Positions 34,789 through 44,794 of a stretch of DNA of 64,000 bases are shown in pieces (the stretch's first letter is position 1; every line of letters begins with the position of its first letter). The position numbers and the translations under genes are program-made. The stretch is from contig NZ_JBEBMH010000007.1 of assembly GCF_040081985.1 (NCBI RefSeq), positions 186,001 through 250,000 of the forward strand. The letters are read 5' to 3'. The DNA is from Kumtagia yinganensis (GTDB taxonomy: Bacteria > Pseudomonadota > Alphaproteobacteria > Rhizobiales > Rhizobiaceae). A model generated the notes under the pieces. That model made no database searches. It saw only the letters and a program-made list of their open reading frames with translations, and was not told the DNA's origin.

Positions 34789-35541
34789 ATGCGTGACGAC
34801 GACATCTGGGACACGGAGGCGGCCGACGGCTACGATACACCGGGCATCGGCATGTTCGCACCCGAGATATTGGGGCCGACCGTGGAGCGCCTCGCCGAAC
34901 TTGCGAGCGGCGGTCGGGCGCTGGAATTCGCGATCGGGACCGGGCGCGTGGCCGTGCCGCTGAGCGAACGGGGTGTGCCGGTTGCCGGCATCGAAATGTC
35001 GGCGCCGATGATCGGCCGATTGCGCGGGAAGGCCGACGAGGCGTCGATTCCCGTTGTCCTCGGCGACATGGCCACGGCGGTCGCGCCGGGGAAATTTGCG
35101 CTCGTCTATCTCGTCTTCAACACGATATCGAACCTTTTGACACAGGCCGAGCAGGTAGCCTGTTTCCGCAACGCGGCCCGCCATCTCGTCCCCGGCGGCC
35201 GCTTCGTGATCGAGCTTTGGGTTCCAGAACTGCGCAAACTGCCGCCGGGCCAGCAGGCGGTCGTCTGGCAAACCGAAGAGGGCTATATCGGCCTGGATAG
35301 ATACGACGTGCTGCGCCAGCATGTCGTGTCGCACCATTTCAGGTTCGGGGAGGGCAAGCAGGCAGAGCTGCTCCGCTCGCCCCATCGCTATATCTGGCCG
35401 GCGGAACTGGACCTGATGGCCGCGTTGGCGGGATTCGAGCTGGAGAGCAGGCATGCTGACTGGGCCGGGTCCGAGTTCACCGCCGACTCGCGCTCGCACG
35501 TGTCCGTCTATCGCATCCCCAAAACGCCGGCAGGGAGTTGA
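34789..35541 (+). CDS. Class I SAM-dependent methyltransferase
   Basis: A 250-residue protein with the SAM-binding motif I ALEFAIGTGRVAVPLSERG, motif II VAGIEMSAPMI, an acidic VVLGDMAT and LVYLVFNTISNLLTQ (motif IV), then HLVPGGRFVIEL. Methyl acceptor is unknown. It follows the lipoprotein gene at 58 bases on the same strand. No strong ribosome site precedes ATG 34789. Confidence 0.87.
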   Translation: MRDDDIWDTEAADGYDTPGIGMFAPEILGPTVERLAELASGGRALEFAIGTGRVAVPLSERGVPVAGIEMSAPMIGRLRGKADEASIPVVLGDMATAVAPGKFALVYLVFNTISNLLTQAEQVACFRNAARHLVPGGRFVIELWVPELRKLPPGQQAVVWQTEEGYIGLDRYDVLRQHVVSHHFRFGEGKQAELLRSPHRYIWPAELDLMAALAGFELESRHADWAGSEFTADSRSHVSVYRIPKTPAGS

Positions 35542-35684
35542 GCCGCATTGGATGCCCGCTGACCTCATATTACCGGGCGTTCATGCAAATTTGTTTGACG
35601 TGAGGTTCAAGGAACGAAAGAGTCCGCTGCGATGAACCCACGAGGGCGTTCGACTCGGATCGGTTCCCGAACAGGCAATTACGC

Positions 35685-38600
35685 ATGACCCTTCACGACG
35701 TCGCGCTCGACGACAAGTTCGACCTGTCGAAGGAGCGCGTCTTCCTGTCCGGCGCGCAGGCGATCGTGCGCATGCTTTTGATGCAGCGCCGGCGCGACCG
35801 GCTGGCCGGGCTGAATACCGCGGGATTCGTCTCGGGCTATCGTGGCTCGCCGCTGGGCGGGCTGGACATGCAGCTCTGGAAGGCGCGCAAGCAGCTCGGC
35901 GACGCCAGCATCGTCTTCCAGCCGGGCCTCAACGAGGAGCTGGCGGCGACCGCCTGCTGGGGCACGCAGCAGGCCGAGCTCGGCGGCGAGGGTCGCCAGG
36001 ACGGCGTGTTCGGCCTGTGGTACGGCAAGGGGCCCGGCGTCGACCGCTCCGGTGACGTTTTCCGCCACGCCAACCTTGCCGGCACGTCGAAACATGGGGG
36101 CGTGCTGGCGCTGATGGGCGACGACCACATGGCGGAGTCGTCCACCAACGCCCATGCGACCGAGTTCGCCTTCGTCGACGCGATGATCCCGGTGCTCAAC
36201 CCGGCCGGCGTGCAGGAACTGATCGATTTCGGGCTTTATGGCTACGCGATGTCGCGTTTCTCCAGCACCTGGACCGCGATCAAATGCGTCAAGGACAACA
36301 TCGAATCGACCGCCTCCGTCGACGCCTCGCTCGACCGGGTGAAGATCGTGCTGCCGGAATTCGACATGCCGCCGGGCGGCCTGGCTATCCGCAACGAGCT
36401 CGACCAGCTCGGGCAGGAAGCGCGGCTGCATGAATACAAGCGCGCGGCGGTGGCGGCCTTCATCCGCGCCAACGGCATCAACCGCATCGTCTATTCGGGC
36501 GGGCGTGGCGCGAAGCTCGGCATCATCACGGTCGGCAAAAGTTATCTCGACGTGCGCCAGGCGCTGGACGATCTCGGCATCGGCGAGGCCGAAGCCAACC
36601 GGCTCGGCATCCGCCTGTTCAAGGTCGGGGCGCCTTGGCCGCTCGATTTCGAGCATATCGCCGAATTCGCCGACGGGCTGGAGACAGTCGTCGTCGTCGA
36701 AGAGAAGCGCTCGCTGATCGAGGTTCAGGTCAAGGAGGCGCTGTACAATACGAGCCACAGGCCGCTGGTCGTCGGCAAGACCGACGAGCGCGGGAGTTGG
36801 CTGTTTCCGGCCAAGGGCGCGCTCGATCCGAACGAGATTGCCATTGCGCTGGCCGACCGCATCCTGCGCACCATCGGCCATTCGGAAGAGGTCGCGGCGC
36901 GTGCGGCGCGGCTGAGGCAATTCCAGGCAATGCTGGCCGACACAAAGGATATCGGCCAGCGTACGCCGTATTTCTGCTCGGGGTGCCCGCACAACAGCTC
37001 GACCAAGGTGCCGGAAGGCTCGGTCGCGGCGGCCGGCATCGGCTGCCATTTCATGGCGCTGTGGATGGACCGCTCGACCTCGGGATTCACCGCGATGGGC
37101 GGGGAGGGCGCGCAGTGGGTCGGGCACGCACCGTTCACCAATCGCCAGCACATTTTCCAGAATCTCGGCGACGGCACCTACAACCACTCCGGCAGCCTGG
37201 CGATGCGTTTCGCAAAAGCGTCGGGCGCCAACATCACCTACAAGATCCTCTACAACGACGCCGTGGCGATGACCGGCGGGCAGCCGCATGAAGGCGGGCT
37301 GACGGTGTTCGCCATCGCCGAGCAGGTGCGCGCCGAAGGCATCGAGCGCATCGCCGTGGTCAGCGACGAGCCGGACAAATACGGGCCGGCCAATTTTCCT
37401 GCCGGCACGACGATCAGCCATCGCGACGACATGGACCGGGTGCAGCGCGAGCTGCGCGAGGTCAAGGGCGTCTCGGTGCTGATCTACGATCAGACCTGCG
37501 CGGCGGAGAAGCGCCGGCGGCGCAAGCGCGGCACCTTCCCCGACCCCGACAAGCGGGTGATCATCAACGAGCTGGTGTGCGAGGGCTGCGGCGACTGCGG
37601 CGTCAAGTCGAACTGCGTGTCGGTGCAGCCGGTGGAGACCGAGTTCGGGCGCAAGCGCCGCATCGACCAGTCGAGCTGCAACAAGGATTTCTCCTGCGTC
37701 AACGGCTTTTGCCCTTCCTTCGTGACGGTGCATGGCGCCAAGATCAGGAAGGCCGGGGGCCTGGCGGGCTCGACCGATCCGCTCGATGGCGTGCCGGAGC
37801 CGCGTCCGTTCGCGCTCGGCGGCGACGGATGGTCGGCGATCATCGATGGGGTCGGCGGCACAGGGGTCGTCACCATCGGTGCGATCCTCGGCATGGCGGC
37901 TCATCTGGAAGGCAAGGGCTGCGGCATGATCGACATGGCCGGGCTCGCCCAGAAGGGCGGCGCGGTCTTCACGCATGTGCGCATCGCAAGATCGCCGGAG
38001 GACATCCATGCGATCCGTGTCTCGGCAGGGAAGGCCGACCTCATCCTCGGCTGCGATCTCGTCGTCTCCGGTTCGCGAAAAGTGTTGGCGGCGGTGCGTG
38101 AGGGCCATACAACCTTCGTCGCGAATACGGCGGAGATCATGCCGGGCGATTTTACCCGCGTTGCCGATTTCTCGCTGCCGACCGAGCGCCTGAAGCGCGC
38201 AATCCGCAAGGCGGCCGGCGACGAACGCGCGCATTTCTTCGACGCGACGAGGGCTGCCAGCGCGCTGTTCGGCAATTCGATCGGCGCCAACATGTTCATG
38301 CTTGGCTTCAGCCATCAGACCGGCGCGCTGCCGCTGTCGGCAGAGGCGGTGGAGCGGGCGATCGAGCTGAACGGCGAGGCCGTGGCAATGAACGTCGCGG
38401 CGTTCCGCTGGGGCCGCCGCGCCGCGCACGATCCGGAGTTCGTGCGCAAGCTCTCGGCCGGGACGGGTGCGGCCGCCGCGAGCAAGCCTTCGCAGTCGCT
38501 GGACGAGGTGATTTCGCGTCGTGCCGCTTTCCTGACGGATTACCAGAATGCCGCCTATGCGAAGCGCTACCTCGATCGAGTGGCGGCTGTGCGTGTTGCC

Positions 38601-39158
38601 GAGGCCAGGGCAGTACCGGGCTCGGCGGAATTGACGGAGGCGGTCGCCCGCAACCTGTTCAAGCTGATGGCCATCAAAGACGAATACGAGGTGGCACGGC
38701 TCTATACGGACGGATCCTTCCGGCGGCAGTTGAGCCAGGAGTTCCAGAGTTTCGACCGGCTCGAATTCCACCTCGCCCCGCCGATCCTCGGCCGCCGCGA
38801 CGCCGACGGCACTCCGCGCAAATCCAGGTTCTCCGGCTGGATGATGAAGGGTTTTCACGTTCTGGCAGCCTTGAAGGGCCTGCGCGGGACCGTGCTGGAC
38901 CCGTTCTCCTATAGTGAAGAGCGGCGTATGGAACGTTCGCTGCTCGACCGCTACGAAAAGGACATCGACCGTATCCTTTCCGTCCTGAAACCTCGCCGGC
39001 TGGAGGCCGCTGTTGCGCTTGGCTCGTTGCCGCAGTTGATTCGCGGCTACGGTCACGTCAAGCAGGCGAGCGTCGTGAAGGCCGATGCGGAGCGCGAGAG
39101 GCTGCTTGCCCGCCTCGACCAGCCGGAAGCCGAGCCGATGGTGCGCGCGGCCGAGTAG
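35685..39158 (+). CDS. Indolepyruvate ferredoxin oxidoreductase, fused subunits
   Basis: A 1157-residue fusion of the alpha and beta subunits. The thiamine-diphosphate part begins with FLSGAQAIVRMLL and FVSGYRGSPLGGLD; CSGCPHNSSTKVPEGS and GEGAQWVGHAPF follow. A ferredoxin-type cysteine cluster is in VCEGCGDCGVKSNC and CNKDFSCVNGFCPS. The gamma-like domain starts at VGGTGVVTIGAILG. It oxidatively decarboxylates aryl-pyruvates to acyl-CoA. Such long fusions are common in aerobic proteobacteria, where they serve aromatic amino acid breakdown. No neighbour is obviously linked. Confidence 0.92.
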   Translation: MTLHDVALDDKFDLSKERVFLSGAQAIVRMLLMQRRRDRLAGLNTAGFVSGYRGSPLGGLDMQLWKARKQLGDASIVFQPGLNEELAATACWGTQQAELGGEGRQDGVFGLWYGKGPGVDRSGDVFRHANLAGTSKHGGVLALMGDDHMAESSTNAHATEFAFVDAMIPVLNPAGVQELIDFGLYGYAMSRFSSTWTAIKCVKDNIESTASVDASLDRVKIVLPEFDMPPGGLAIRNELDQLGQEARLHEYKRAAVAAFIRANGINRIVYSGGRGAKLGIITVGKSYLDVRQALDDLGIGEAEANRLGIRLFKVGAPWPLDFEHIAEFADGLETVVVVEEKRSLIEVQVKEALYNTSHRPLVVGKTDERGSWLFPAKGALDPNEIAIALADRILRTIGHSEEVAARAARLRQFQAMLADTKDIGQRTPYFCSGCPHNSSTKVPEGSVAAAGIGCHFMALWMDRSTSGFTAMGGEGAQWVGHAPFTNRQHIFQNLGDGTYNHSGSLAMRFAKASGANITYKILYNDAVAMTGGQPHEGGLTVFAIAEQVRAEGIERIAVVSDEPDKYGPANFPAGTTISHRDDMDRVQRELREVKGVSVLIYDQTCAAEKRRRRKRGTFPDPDKRVIINELVCEGCGDCGVKSNCVSVQPVETEFGRKRRIDQSSCNKDFSCVNGFCPSFVTVHGAKIRKAGGLAGSTDPLDGVPEPRPFALGGDGWSAIIDGVGGTGVVTIGAILGMAAHLEGKGCGMIDMAGLAQKGGAVFTHVRIARSPEDIHAIRVSAGKADLILGCDLVVSGSRKVLAAVREGHTTFVANTAEIMPGDFTRVADFSLPTERLKRAIRKAAGDERAHFFDATRAASALFGNSIGANMFMLGFSHQTGALPLSAEAVERAIELNGEAVAMNVAAFRWGRRAAHDPEFVRKLSAGTGAAAASKPSQSLDEVISRRAAFLTDYQNAAYAKRYLDRVAAVRVAEARAVPGSAELTEAVARNLFKLMAIKDEYEVARLYTDGSFRRQLSQEFQSFDRLEFHLAPPILGRRDADGTPRKSRFSGWMMKGFHVLAALKGLRGTVLDPFSYSEERRMERSLLDRYEKDIDRILSVLKPRRLEAAVALGSLPQLIRGYGHVKQASVVKADAERERLLARLDQPEAEPMVRAAE

Positions 39159-39278
39159 CGGCTATCGGAGAATGCTCGCGTAACGACAAATCCGTCGTTT
39201 TTCCGGCTGTTGCGGCGCGGATTTTTGTAACAGCGTTTATAATTCCATAATTTGCACCGCGCCGCGGACCACCCCTGT

Positions 39279-39293
39279 CTAAGCCTTTCTTAA
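39279..39293 (+). promoter_or_regulatory. CtrA-like box before the GGDEF-EAL gene
   Basis: CTAA-N7-TTAA (39279-39293) is one base from the CtrA consensus TTAA-N7-TTAA. It is 46 bases before the preferred GTG start at 39340. One mismatch in a short motif makes this tentative. Confidence 0.4.
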
Positions 39294-39339
39294 GCGGATT
39301 GTGCCACTGGTTGGGGCGTATCAGGGCCGGGAATACGGC

Positions 39340-41652
39340 GTGTCATTCAGGCGAAAGAGCGACTATCCGGTCGACGTCTATATTCCGTTCGTGGGAACGC
39401 TTTTCCGCGACGGGCTGACCTTGTCTATTGGTTTCGCGGCCCAGACGCTGCTTGTTTTTCTCTGTTACTGGAAAACCCAGAACCAGATCTATCTCTACGT
39501 TGTAGCCGGGCTGGTGGCGGTCGCTGTACTGCGCCTCGGCAATATGAGCAAATACCGCAATGCGCCGCCACCCAAGGATTGGGAGGAGGCGCGGCAGCGC
39601 GAAAACGACTACATCCTCTACGGCTCGATGCACGGCCTCATGCTGGGGCTGTTCTGCTTCGTCGCAATCTATTTAACCAGCGACAGCTTTGCCGAAATCG
39701 CCGCTGTATGTGTCACGCTCGCCTCCATCACCTCCATTGCGGGGCGCAACTATGGTTCGCCGCGCATGGTCATGATTTTCATCGTGACCACGACCTGGCC
39801 CATCTCACTGGCATTCATCCTTCGCGGTGACGTCTATCACGTCATTCTGGGGATGCTGTCAGCCCCGTTCTTCTTCGCTATCAAACGCTTTGCCGATCTC
39901 GTCCGCGAAGTGCTGTTCACCGCGTTGTCGGAAGAGAAAAAAGCCAACAACCTTGCGCAGCGTTTCAACCGGGCGCTGAACACCATGTCGCACGGTCTCG
40001 TGATGCTGGGGCCGGACGGCAAGGTCGTCGTCGCCAATGCCGAAGCGGCGCATCTGATGTCGCTCAAGACCACGGAAGCGTTGCTCGGCCGCTCCATCCA
40101 TTCGCTGCTGATGCGCGGCGTGGCCGGCGGGTTGCTCGATGCCAAGGACTGCCGTTTCGTCGAGGCGCAGCTGACGCGCGCGCTGAGCGAGGGGCGGAAC
40201 CGCAAGGTGCTGGTCTCGTTCACCAACGGCCAGCACTACGAATTCTCGGCGCGCGAAGGCAGCCAGGAACTGGGCGTCATCACCTTCGAGGACGTGACGG
40301 CGCGCGTCGAGGCGGAGGAGAAGATCCGCTCGATGGCGCGATACGACAGCCTGACCGGCCTGCCCAATCGCGCCTATTTCCACGAGATCGTCGCGGAGGC
40401 GCTTGCCGGCGGCGACCGAGGCAGAATCTGCGCCATCGCCGTGCTCGATCTCGACGACTTCAAGAGCGTCAACGACACGCTCGGCCACCCGATCGGCGAC
40501 GGCCTGATCTACGCCGTCGCCGAGAAACTTGCTGCCTTTGCCGGCGAGACGACCAAGGTCAGCCGGTTCGGCGGCGACGAGTTCATGGTGTTCTTCGACC
40601 GGGTTGAGGACGAGAGCCACCTGGCTTCGATGCTCGACCGCATCTTCGCCGGTCTGCAGGGGGAGGTCGATGTCGCCGGCCATGCGCTACGCGTGCAGGT
40701 CAGCGGCGGCGCGGTGCTGTCGCGGGTGAAGGACACCGACGTCGACGCGATGATCGTCAAGGCAGACCTCGCGCTCTACAAGGCCAAGGAACTCGGCAAG
40801 AACAACTGGCGGCTGTTCGAATCGGCGATGGACGCCGCCTTCCGCAACAAGCAACTGATGAAAGCCGACCTGCGCACGGCGATCGAGACGCGGTCGCTGC
40901 GGGTGGTCTACCAGCCGATCGTTTCGATGGGCACGATGCGGATCGCAAGCTGCGAGGCGCTCTGCCGCTGGGACCATCCCGACCTCGGCCCGATCTCCCC
41001 CGGCATCTTCATCCCGCTGGCGGAGGAAATGGGCATCATCTCCGACATCAGCACCTTCATGCTGGATTCGGCCTGCCGGGAATGCGCGAAATGGCCCGAG
41101 CCGATCGCTGTGTCCGTCAACCTGTCGGCGCGCGATTTCCGCAACCGCGACATCGTCGAGAAGGTGCGCGATGCGTTGGCCGCCTCCGGGCTGCCGGCGC
41201 AACGGCTGGAGATCGAGGTCACGGAAACCGCATTGCTCGACGACAAGGCGCTGACGCGCAAATTCATCGAGGAGATGCGGCAGATCGGCGTGCGCATCGC
41301 GCTCGACGATTTCGGCACCGGCTATTCCAGCCTGAGCTACCTGCACACGCTGCCGCTCGACAAGATCAAGATCGACCGCAGCTTCCTGCTCGACGTGACC
41401 CGCAACCCGCGTTCGCTGGAACTGCTGAAGGGCATCGTCAACCTGTCGCGGCCGCTGGGGCTGACGGTGACGATCGAGGGGGTCGAGACCTTCGACCAAT
41501 TGAAGATCCTGGCCAACGAGGTGAAGCCGGACCTTCTGCAGGGTTTCCTGTTCGGTTCGGCGCTCTCGGCCACGGGCATCGAGACGATGTCCACCACCGT
41601 CTGGCCGTTCGCGCCGGAACAGCCGGGCACGAGGCGCAAGTCGCGCCGCTGA
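39340..41652 (+). CDS. Membrane GGDEF-EAL cyclic-di-GMP protein
   Basis: A 770-residue protein. About five membrane segments occupy residues 20-185 (LTLSIGFAAQTLLVFLCYW to ILGMLSAPFFFAI), then a PAS-like domain (ALNTMSHGLVMLGPDGKVVVAN), GGDEF (intact RFGGDEF, about residue 410) and EAL (intact EAL in CEALCRW about residue 539; DDFGTGYSSLSYL; ITIEGVE-like VTIEGVETFDQ). Both catalytic sites look competent, so it may make and break c-di-GMP. GTG 39340 has GGGA upstream; GTG 39301 is an alternative but lies only eight bases from a CtrA-like box. Confidence 0.92.
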   Translation: MSFRRKSDYPVDVYIPFVGTLFRDGLTLSIGFAAQTLLVFLCYWKTQNQIYLYVVAGLVAVAVLRLGNMSKYRNAPPPKDWEEARQRENDYILYGSMHGLMLGLFCFVAIYLTSDSFAEIAAVCVTLASITSIAGRNYGSPRMVMIFIVTTTWPISLAFILRGDVYHVILGMLSAPFFFAIKRFADLVREVLFTALSEEKKANNLAQRFNRALNTMSHGLVMLGPDGKVVVANAEAAHLMSLKTTEALLGRSIHSLLMRGVAGGLLDAKDCRFVEAQLTRALSEGRNRKVLVSFTNGQHYEFSAREGSQELGVITFEDVTARVEAEEKIRSMARYDSLTGLPNRAYFHEIVAEALAGGDRGRICAIAVLDLDDFKSVNDTLGHPIGDGLIYAVAEKLAAFAGETTKVSRFGGDEFMVFFDRVEDESHLASMLDRIFAGLQGEVDVAGHALRVQVSGGAVLSRVKDTDVDAMIVKADLALYKAKELGKNNWRLFESAMDAAFRNKQLMKADLRTAIETRSLRVVYQPIVSMGTMRIASCEALCRWDHPDLGPISPGIFIPLAEEMGIISDISTFMLDSACRECAKWPEPIAVSVNLSARDFRNRDIVEKVRDALAASGLPAQRLEIEVTETALLDDKALTRKFIEEMRQIGVRIALDDFGTGYSSLSYLHTLPLDKIKIDRSFLLDVTRNPRSLELLKGIVNLSRPLGLTVTIEGVETFDQLKILANEVKPDLLQGFLFGSALSATGIETMSTTVWPFAPEQPGTRRKSRR

Positions 41653-41785
41653 ACGGCCGCGAATCGGCCTTCGTTCTTTCCTCTTTCGCGGCCGCCGCAT
41701 GCCCTCGGGATGACGTCCCACCCCGGCCAGCATGCCTTATGCCAAGCAGTCGAAGCACCTTGCACCGCATTGGTAAACGCCTACG

Positions 41786-41800
41786 TTAACTTTTTCTTAA
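41786..41800 (+). promoter_or_regulatory. CtrA box before the FeeM-like gene
   Basis: TTAA-N7-TTAA (41786-41789 and 41797-41800) is an exact match to the CtrA consensus. It lies within a larger AT-rich stretch with a further TTAA dyad just downstream, about 95 bases before ATG 41896. Confidence 0.6.
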
Positions 41801-41895
41801 CGTTAACGCCTGGTAAACAAGATGCGTCGAGTTTTCGCCTTTACACACGGACGGTCGCGGTACACCCTTGCAACGGCGGGGATAGGGGCCAAGAA

Positions 41896-42672
41896 ATGAC
41901 GGAAATGCGCTTAGCGCCGGGCAATGTTGCCGGCGCCACGGTCGAGGCTGTTCAGGAAGTCTCGGAGTTTTCAAGAAAAGTCTCGGAGCTTCTGGAGCGA
42001 ACGGAATACAGGCGCTGCGACAAGGGTGAGGATCTGGAAGATATCTATAGGCTGCGGTACAAATCTTACCGGCTTTCGGACATGGTTCCGGAGAATGCTG
42101 ACCAAATCATAAGCGATTCTCTCGACGATACGGCAAATTGTTACAAGTTTGGTGTTTATATAGATGGGAGGCTCGTCAGTACGCTTCGAATTCATCATGT
42201 GACGAGCGAACAGCCATTCTCGCCATCCATGATGTTGTACGCCGATATTCTTAAGCCGTATCTCGCGGCAGGCGAGAGTTTCATCGATCCAAGTCGTCTC
42301 GCGGCCGATCCGGAGTGGTCCCGTATCTATCCGCAGATTCCTTATCTGACACTGCGGCTGGCGGGGGTTGCCTGCTTCCATTTCGAGGCGCCGTACTGCA
42401 TGTCGACCATAAAGGACGAGCATTCAGGCTTTTACAAGCGTGTGTTCCGCTCCGAGCAGATCGGCGAACGTCGTCAATATCCGGGACTGCATTCTTCCGG
42501 TCTTCTCTACCGGGCTACGGTCGCCGCGATCCGCGAAAGGTCGTTCACCCGCTACCCGTTCTTCAAATCCACGGCAATGGAACAGCGCATGCTGTTCGCT
42601 CGGCCCGGACGGGGAGAACTGGTGCCTTTGACGATCCTGCCGACGGCGAAATACTTCAAAGACGCCGCCTGA
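41896..42672 (+). CDS. FeeM-like N-acyl amino acid synthase (GNAT fold)
   Basis: A 258-residue protein. DIYRLRYKSYRL resembles the N-terminus of LuxI/FeeM enzymes; FIDPSRLAADPEWS followed by IPYLTLRLAGVACFHF and the HSGFYKRVF segment fits the FeeM catalytic core. FeeM joins an acyl chain from acyl-ACP to an amino acid such as tyrosine. No dedicated acyl carrier protein gene is adjacent. Parts of the gene (around 42100-42260) are less GC-rich than the neighbours. Upstream is an exact CtrA box. It could make a signal or a membrane lipid. Confidence 0.65.
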   Translation: MTEMRLAPGNVAGATVEAVQEVSEFSRKVSELLERTEYRRCDKGEDLEDIYRLRYKSYRLSDMVPENADQIISDSLDDTANCYKFGVYIDGRLVSTLRIHHVTSEQPFSPSMMLYADILKPYLAAGESFIDPSRLAADPEWSRIYPQIPYLTLRLAGVACFHFEAPYCMSTIKDEHSGFYKRVFRSEQIGERRQYPGLHSSGLLYRATVAAIRERSFTRYPFFKSTAMEQRMLFARPGRGELVPLTILPTAKYFKDAA

Positions 42673-42805
42673 ACGGTCTCCAGCGGGGCCGGCGAACGGA
42701 ATTCCCGGTCCCATGCCGATATTAGGCTAATGTCGTGTTGCATTGGCCGATCGTATCGGCACTATGACCGGACAACGCGCAAAGCGGATCGGGAGGAGCA
42801 TGGTC

Positions 42806-44794
42806 ATGGCATCGACGGCATCTGCCGCCGCCTCAGACCTCGATACGTTTCCGAAATATCTGCTGCTGAACGCCGCCCGGTTCGGCGACAAGCCGGCCAT
42901 GCGCCACAAGGATTTCGGCATCTGGCAAAGCTGGAGCTGGGCTGAGCAGTTCGCCGAAATCCGCAAGTTCGCGATTGGGCTGCAAGCGCTGGGCCTGCGC
43001 AAGGGCGACAACATCGCCATCATTGGCTCGAACCGGCCCCGCCTCTACTGGACGTTCACAGCGGCGCAGTCGCTGGGCGCGGTGCCGGTGCCGGTCTATG
43101 GCGACGCCGTCGCCGACGAGATGGCCTATGTGCTTGACCATGCCGGCGCGCGCTTCGCGGTGGTGCAGGACCAGGAGCAGGTCGACAAGATTCTTGGTAC
43201 GCTGGAACGCATCCCGACGCTCGGCGCGGTCATCTACGACGAGCCGCGCGGGCTGCGCGACTATCGGCAGGCGATGCTGCATTCGTTCGAAAGCGTGCAG
43301 CAGCGCGGCGAAGAAGTCCTGTCCGGCGATCCGCAAAGCGGCAAGGTGTGGGAGGAGGGCATCCGCGCGGCCTCCGGCAACGATACCTCGGTGATGCTCT
43401 ACACGTCGGGCACTACCGGGCGGTCTAAGGGCGTCATGATCCCCGCGCGCGGCTCGGTCAACGCCGCGCGTGACACGGCAGCTTTTGACAGGCTCACCGA
43501 AGCCGACAGCGTGCTCGCCTACCTGCCGCTGGCCTGGGTCGGCGACCATTATCTCAACTACGCGCAGGGTTATGTCTCGGGTTTCTGCATGAACTGCCCG
43601 GAAAGCAGCGAGACGGTGGCGCAGGATCTGCGCGAGATCGCGCCGACCTTCTACTTCGCGCCGCCGCGCGTGTTCGAATCGCTGCTGACCAGCGTCACCA
43701 TCCGGATGGAGGACGCCGGCCGGCTGAAGCGCTGGATCTACAAGCGCTGGATCGGCGTCGCCGGCAAATGTGGCGAGGCGATTCTTGAAGGACGGCCGGT
43801 GCCGCTGCTCGCCCGCCTCGACTATGCGCTCGGAAAATTCCTGATCTACCAGCCGATGCGCAATGTGCTCGGGCTGGCCAACATCCGCGTCGCCTATACG
43901 GCGGGCGAGGCGATCGGCCAGGATCTTTTTTCGTTCTTCCGTTCGCTTGGCATCAATTTGAAGCAGCTTTACGGGCAGACGGAAGCCTTCCTCTATGTGA
44001 CCTGCCAGAAGGACAGCGCCGTGCGCGCCGACACGGTCGGGCCTGCGGCGCCGAATGTCGACATCCGCATCACCGATGCGGGCGAAGTGCAGTTCCGCTC
44101 GCCCGGCCAGTTTTCCGGTTACTTCAAGCAGCAGGAGACGACCGCCGAGACCGTTACCGAGGATGGTTTCGTCAAGACCGGCGACGCGGGCTTCTTCGAT
44201 GCGTCGGGGCAGCTGAAAATCATCGACCGGGCCAAGGATGTCGGCAAGCTGAAATCGGGCGCGCTGTTCGCGCCGAAATACATCGAGAACACGCTAAAAT
44301 TTTTTCCGAACATCAAGGAGGCGGTGGCCTTCGGCGACGGGCACGACTTCGTCGGCGTGTTTTTGAACATCGACCTGCAGGCGGTCGGCAACTGGGCGGA
44401 GCGCAACAACATCGCCTACGCTTCCTACCAGGAACTCGCCGGCCACCCGGAGGTGTACAAAATCATCGCCGGTCATGTCGACGAGACCAATCGGCGGCTG
44501 TCGCGCGAGCCGGTGATGGCGGGCGCGCAGATCAGGCGGTTTCTCATCCTGCACAAGGAGCTCGACGCCGACGACGGCGAGCTGACGCGGACGCAGAAAG
44601 TGCGGCGCGCCTTCGTCGCCGATCGCTACCGGCCGCTGGTCGAGGCGCTGTACGACGGCTCGACGGAAAAGTTCGTGGATACGGAGGTCACCTACGAGGA
44701 CGGCCGCAAGGGGCGCATCAGCGCCACGGTGAAGATAGCGGAGGCGAAGACCTATGAGCCGGCGGGCGGCGCTGAACGAGGCCTTGCCGCATGA
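42806..44794 (+). CDS. AMP-forming acyl-CoA ligase of an ABC-transport operon
   Basis: A 662-residue ANL-family enzyme. The AMP-binding motif is YTSGTTGRSKG (about residue 225), followed by AYLPLAWVGD, YGQTEA (A5 motif) and GFVKTGDAGFFDASGQLKIIDRAKD. It activates a carboxylic acid to acyl-AMP and then acyl-CoA. GGGAGG fits ATG 42806 (nine-base gap) better than ATG 42800 (three bases). The stop overlaps livG by four bases. A ligase coupled to a HAAT transporter suggests import of an aromatic or aliphatic acid that is trapped as its CoA ester. Confidence 0.9.
   Translation: MASTASAAASDLDTFPKYLLLNAARFGDKPAMRHKDFGIWQSWSWAEQFAEIRKFAIGLQALGLRKGDNIAIIGSNRPRLYWTFTAAQSLGAVPVPVYGDAVADEMAYVLDHAGARFAVVQDQEQVDKILGTLERIPTLGAVIYDEPRGLRDYRQAMLHSFESVQQRGEEVLSGDPQSGKVWEEGIRAASGNDTSVMLYTSGTTGRSKGVMIPARGSVNAARDTAAFDRLTEADSVLAYLPLAWVGDHYLNYAQGYVSGFCMNCPESSETVAQDLREIAPTFYFAPPRVFESLLTSVTIRMEDAGRLKRWIYKRWIGVAGKCGEAILEGRPVPLLARLDYALGKFLIYQPMRNVLGLANIRVAYTAGEAIGQDLFSFFRSLGINLKQLYGQTEAFLYVTCQKDSAVRADTVGPAAPNVDIRITDAGEVQFRSPGQFSGYFKQQETTAETVTEDGFVKTGDAGFFDASGQLKIIDRAKDVGKLKSGALFAPKYIENTLKFFPNIKEAVAFGDGHDFVGVFLNIDLQAVGNWAERNNIAYASYQELAGHPEVYKIIAGHVDETNRRLSREPVMAGAQIRRFLILHKELDADDGELTRTQKVRRAFVADRYRPLVEALYDGSTEKFVDTEVTYEDGRKGRISATVKIAEAKTYEPAGGAERGLAA

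Noticed and set aside
35679..39056. 1125-residue open frame on the minus strand
   Set aside because: It runs antisense to the intact indolepyruvate oxidoreductase and is Arg/His/Asp-rich without motifs. High GC leaves antisense frames open.
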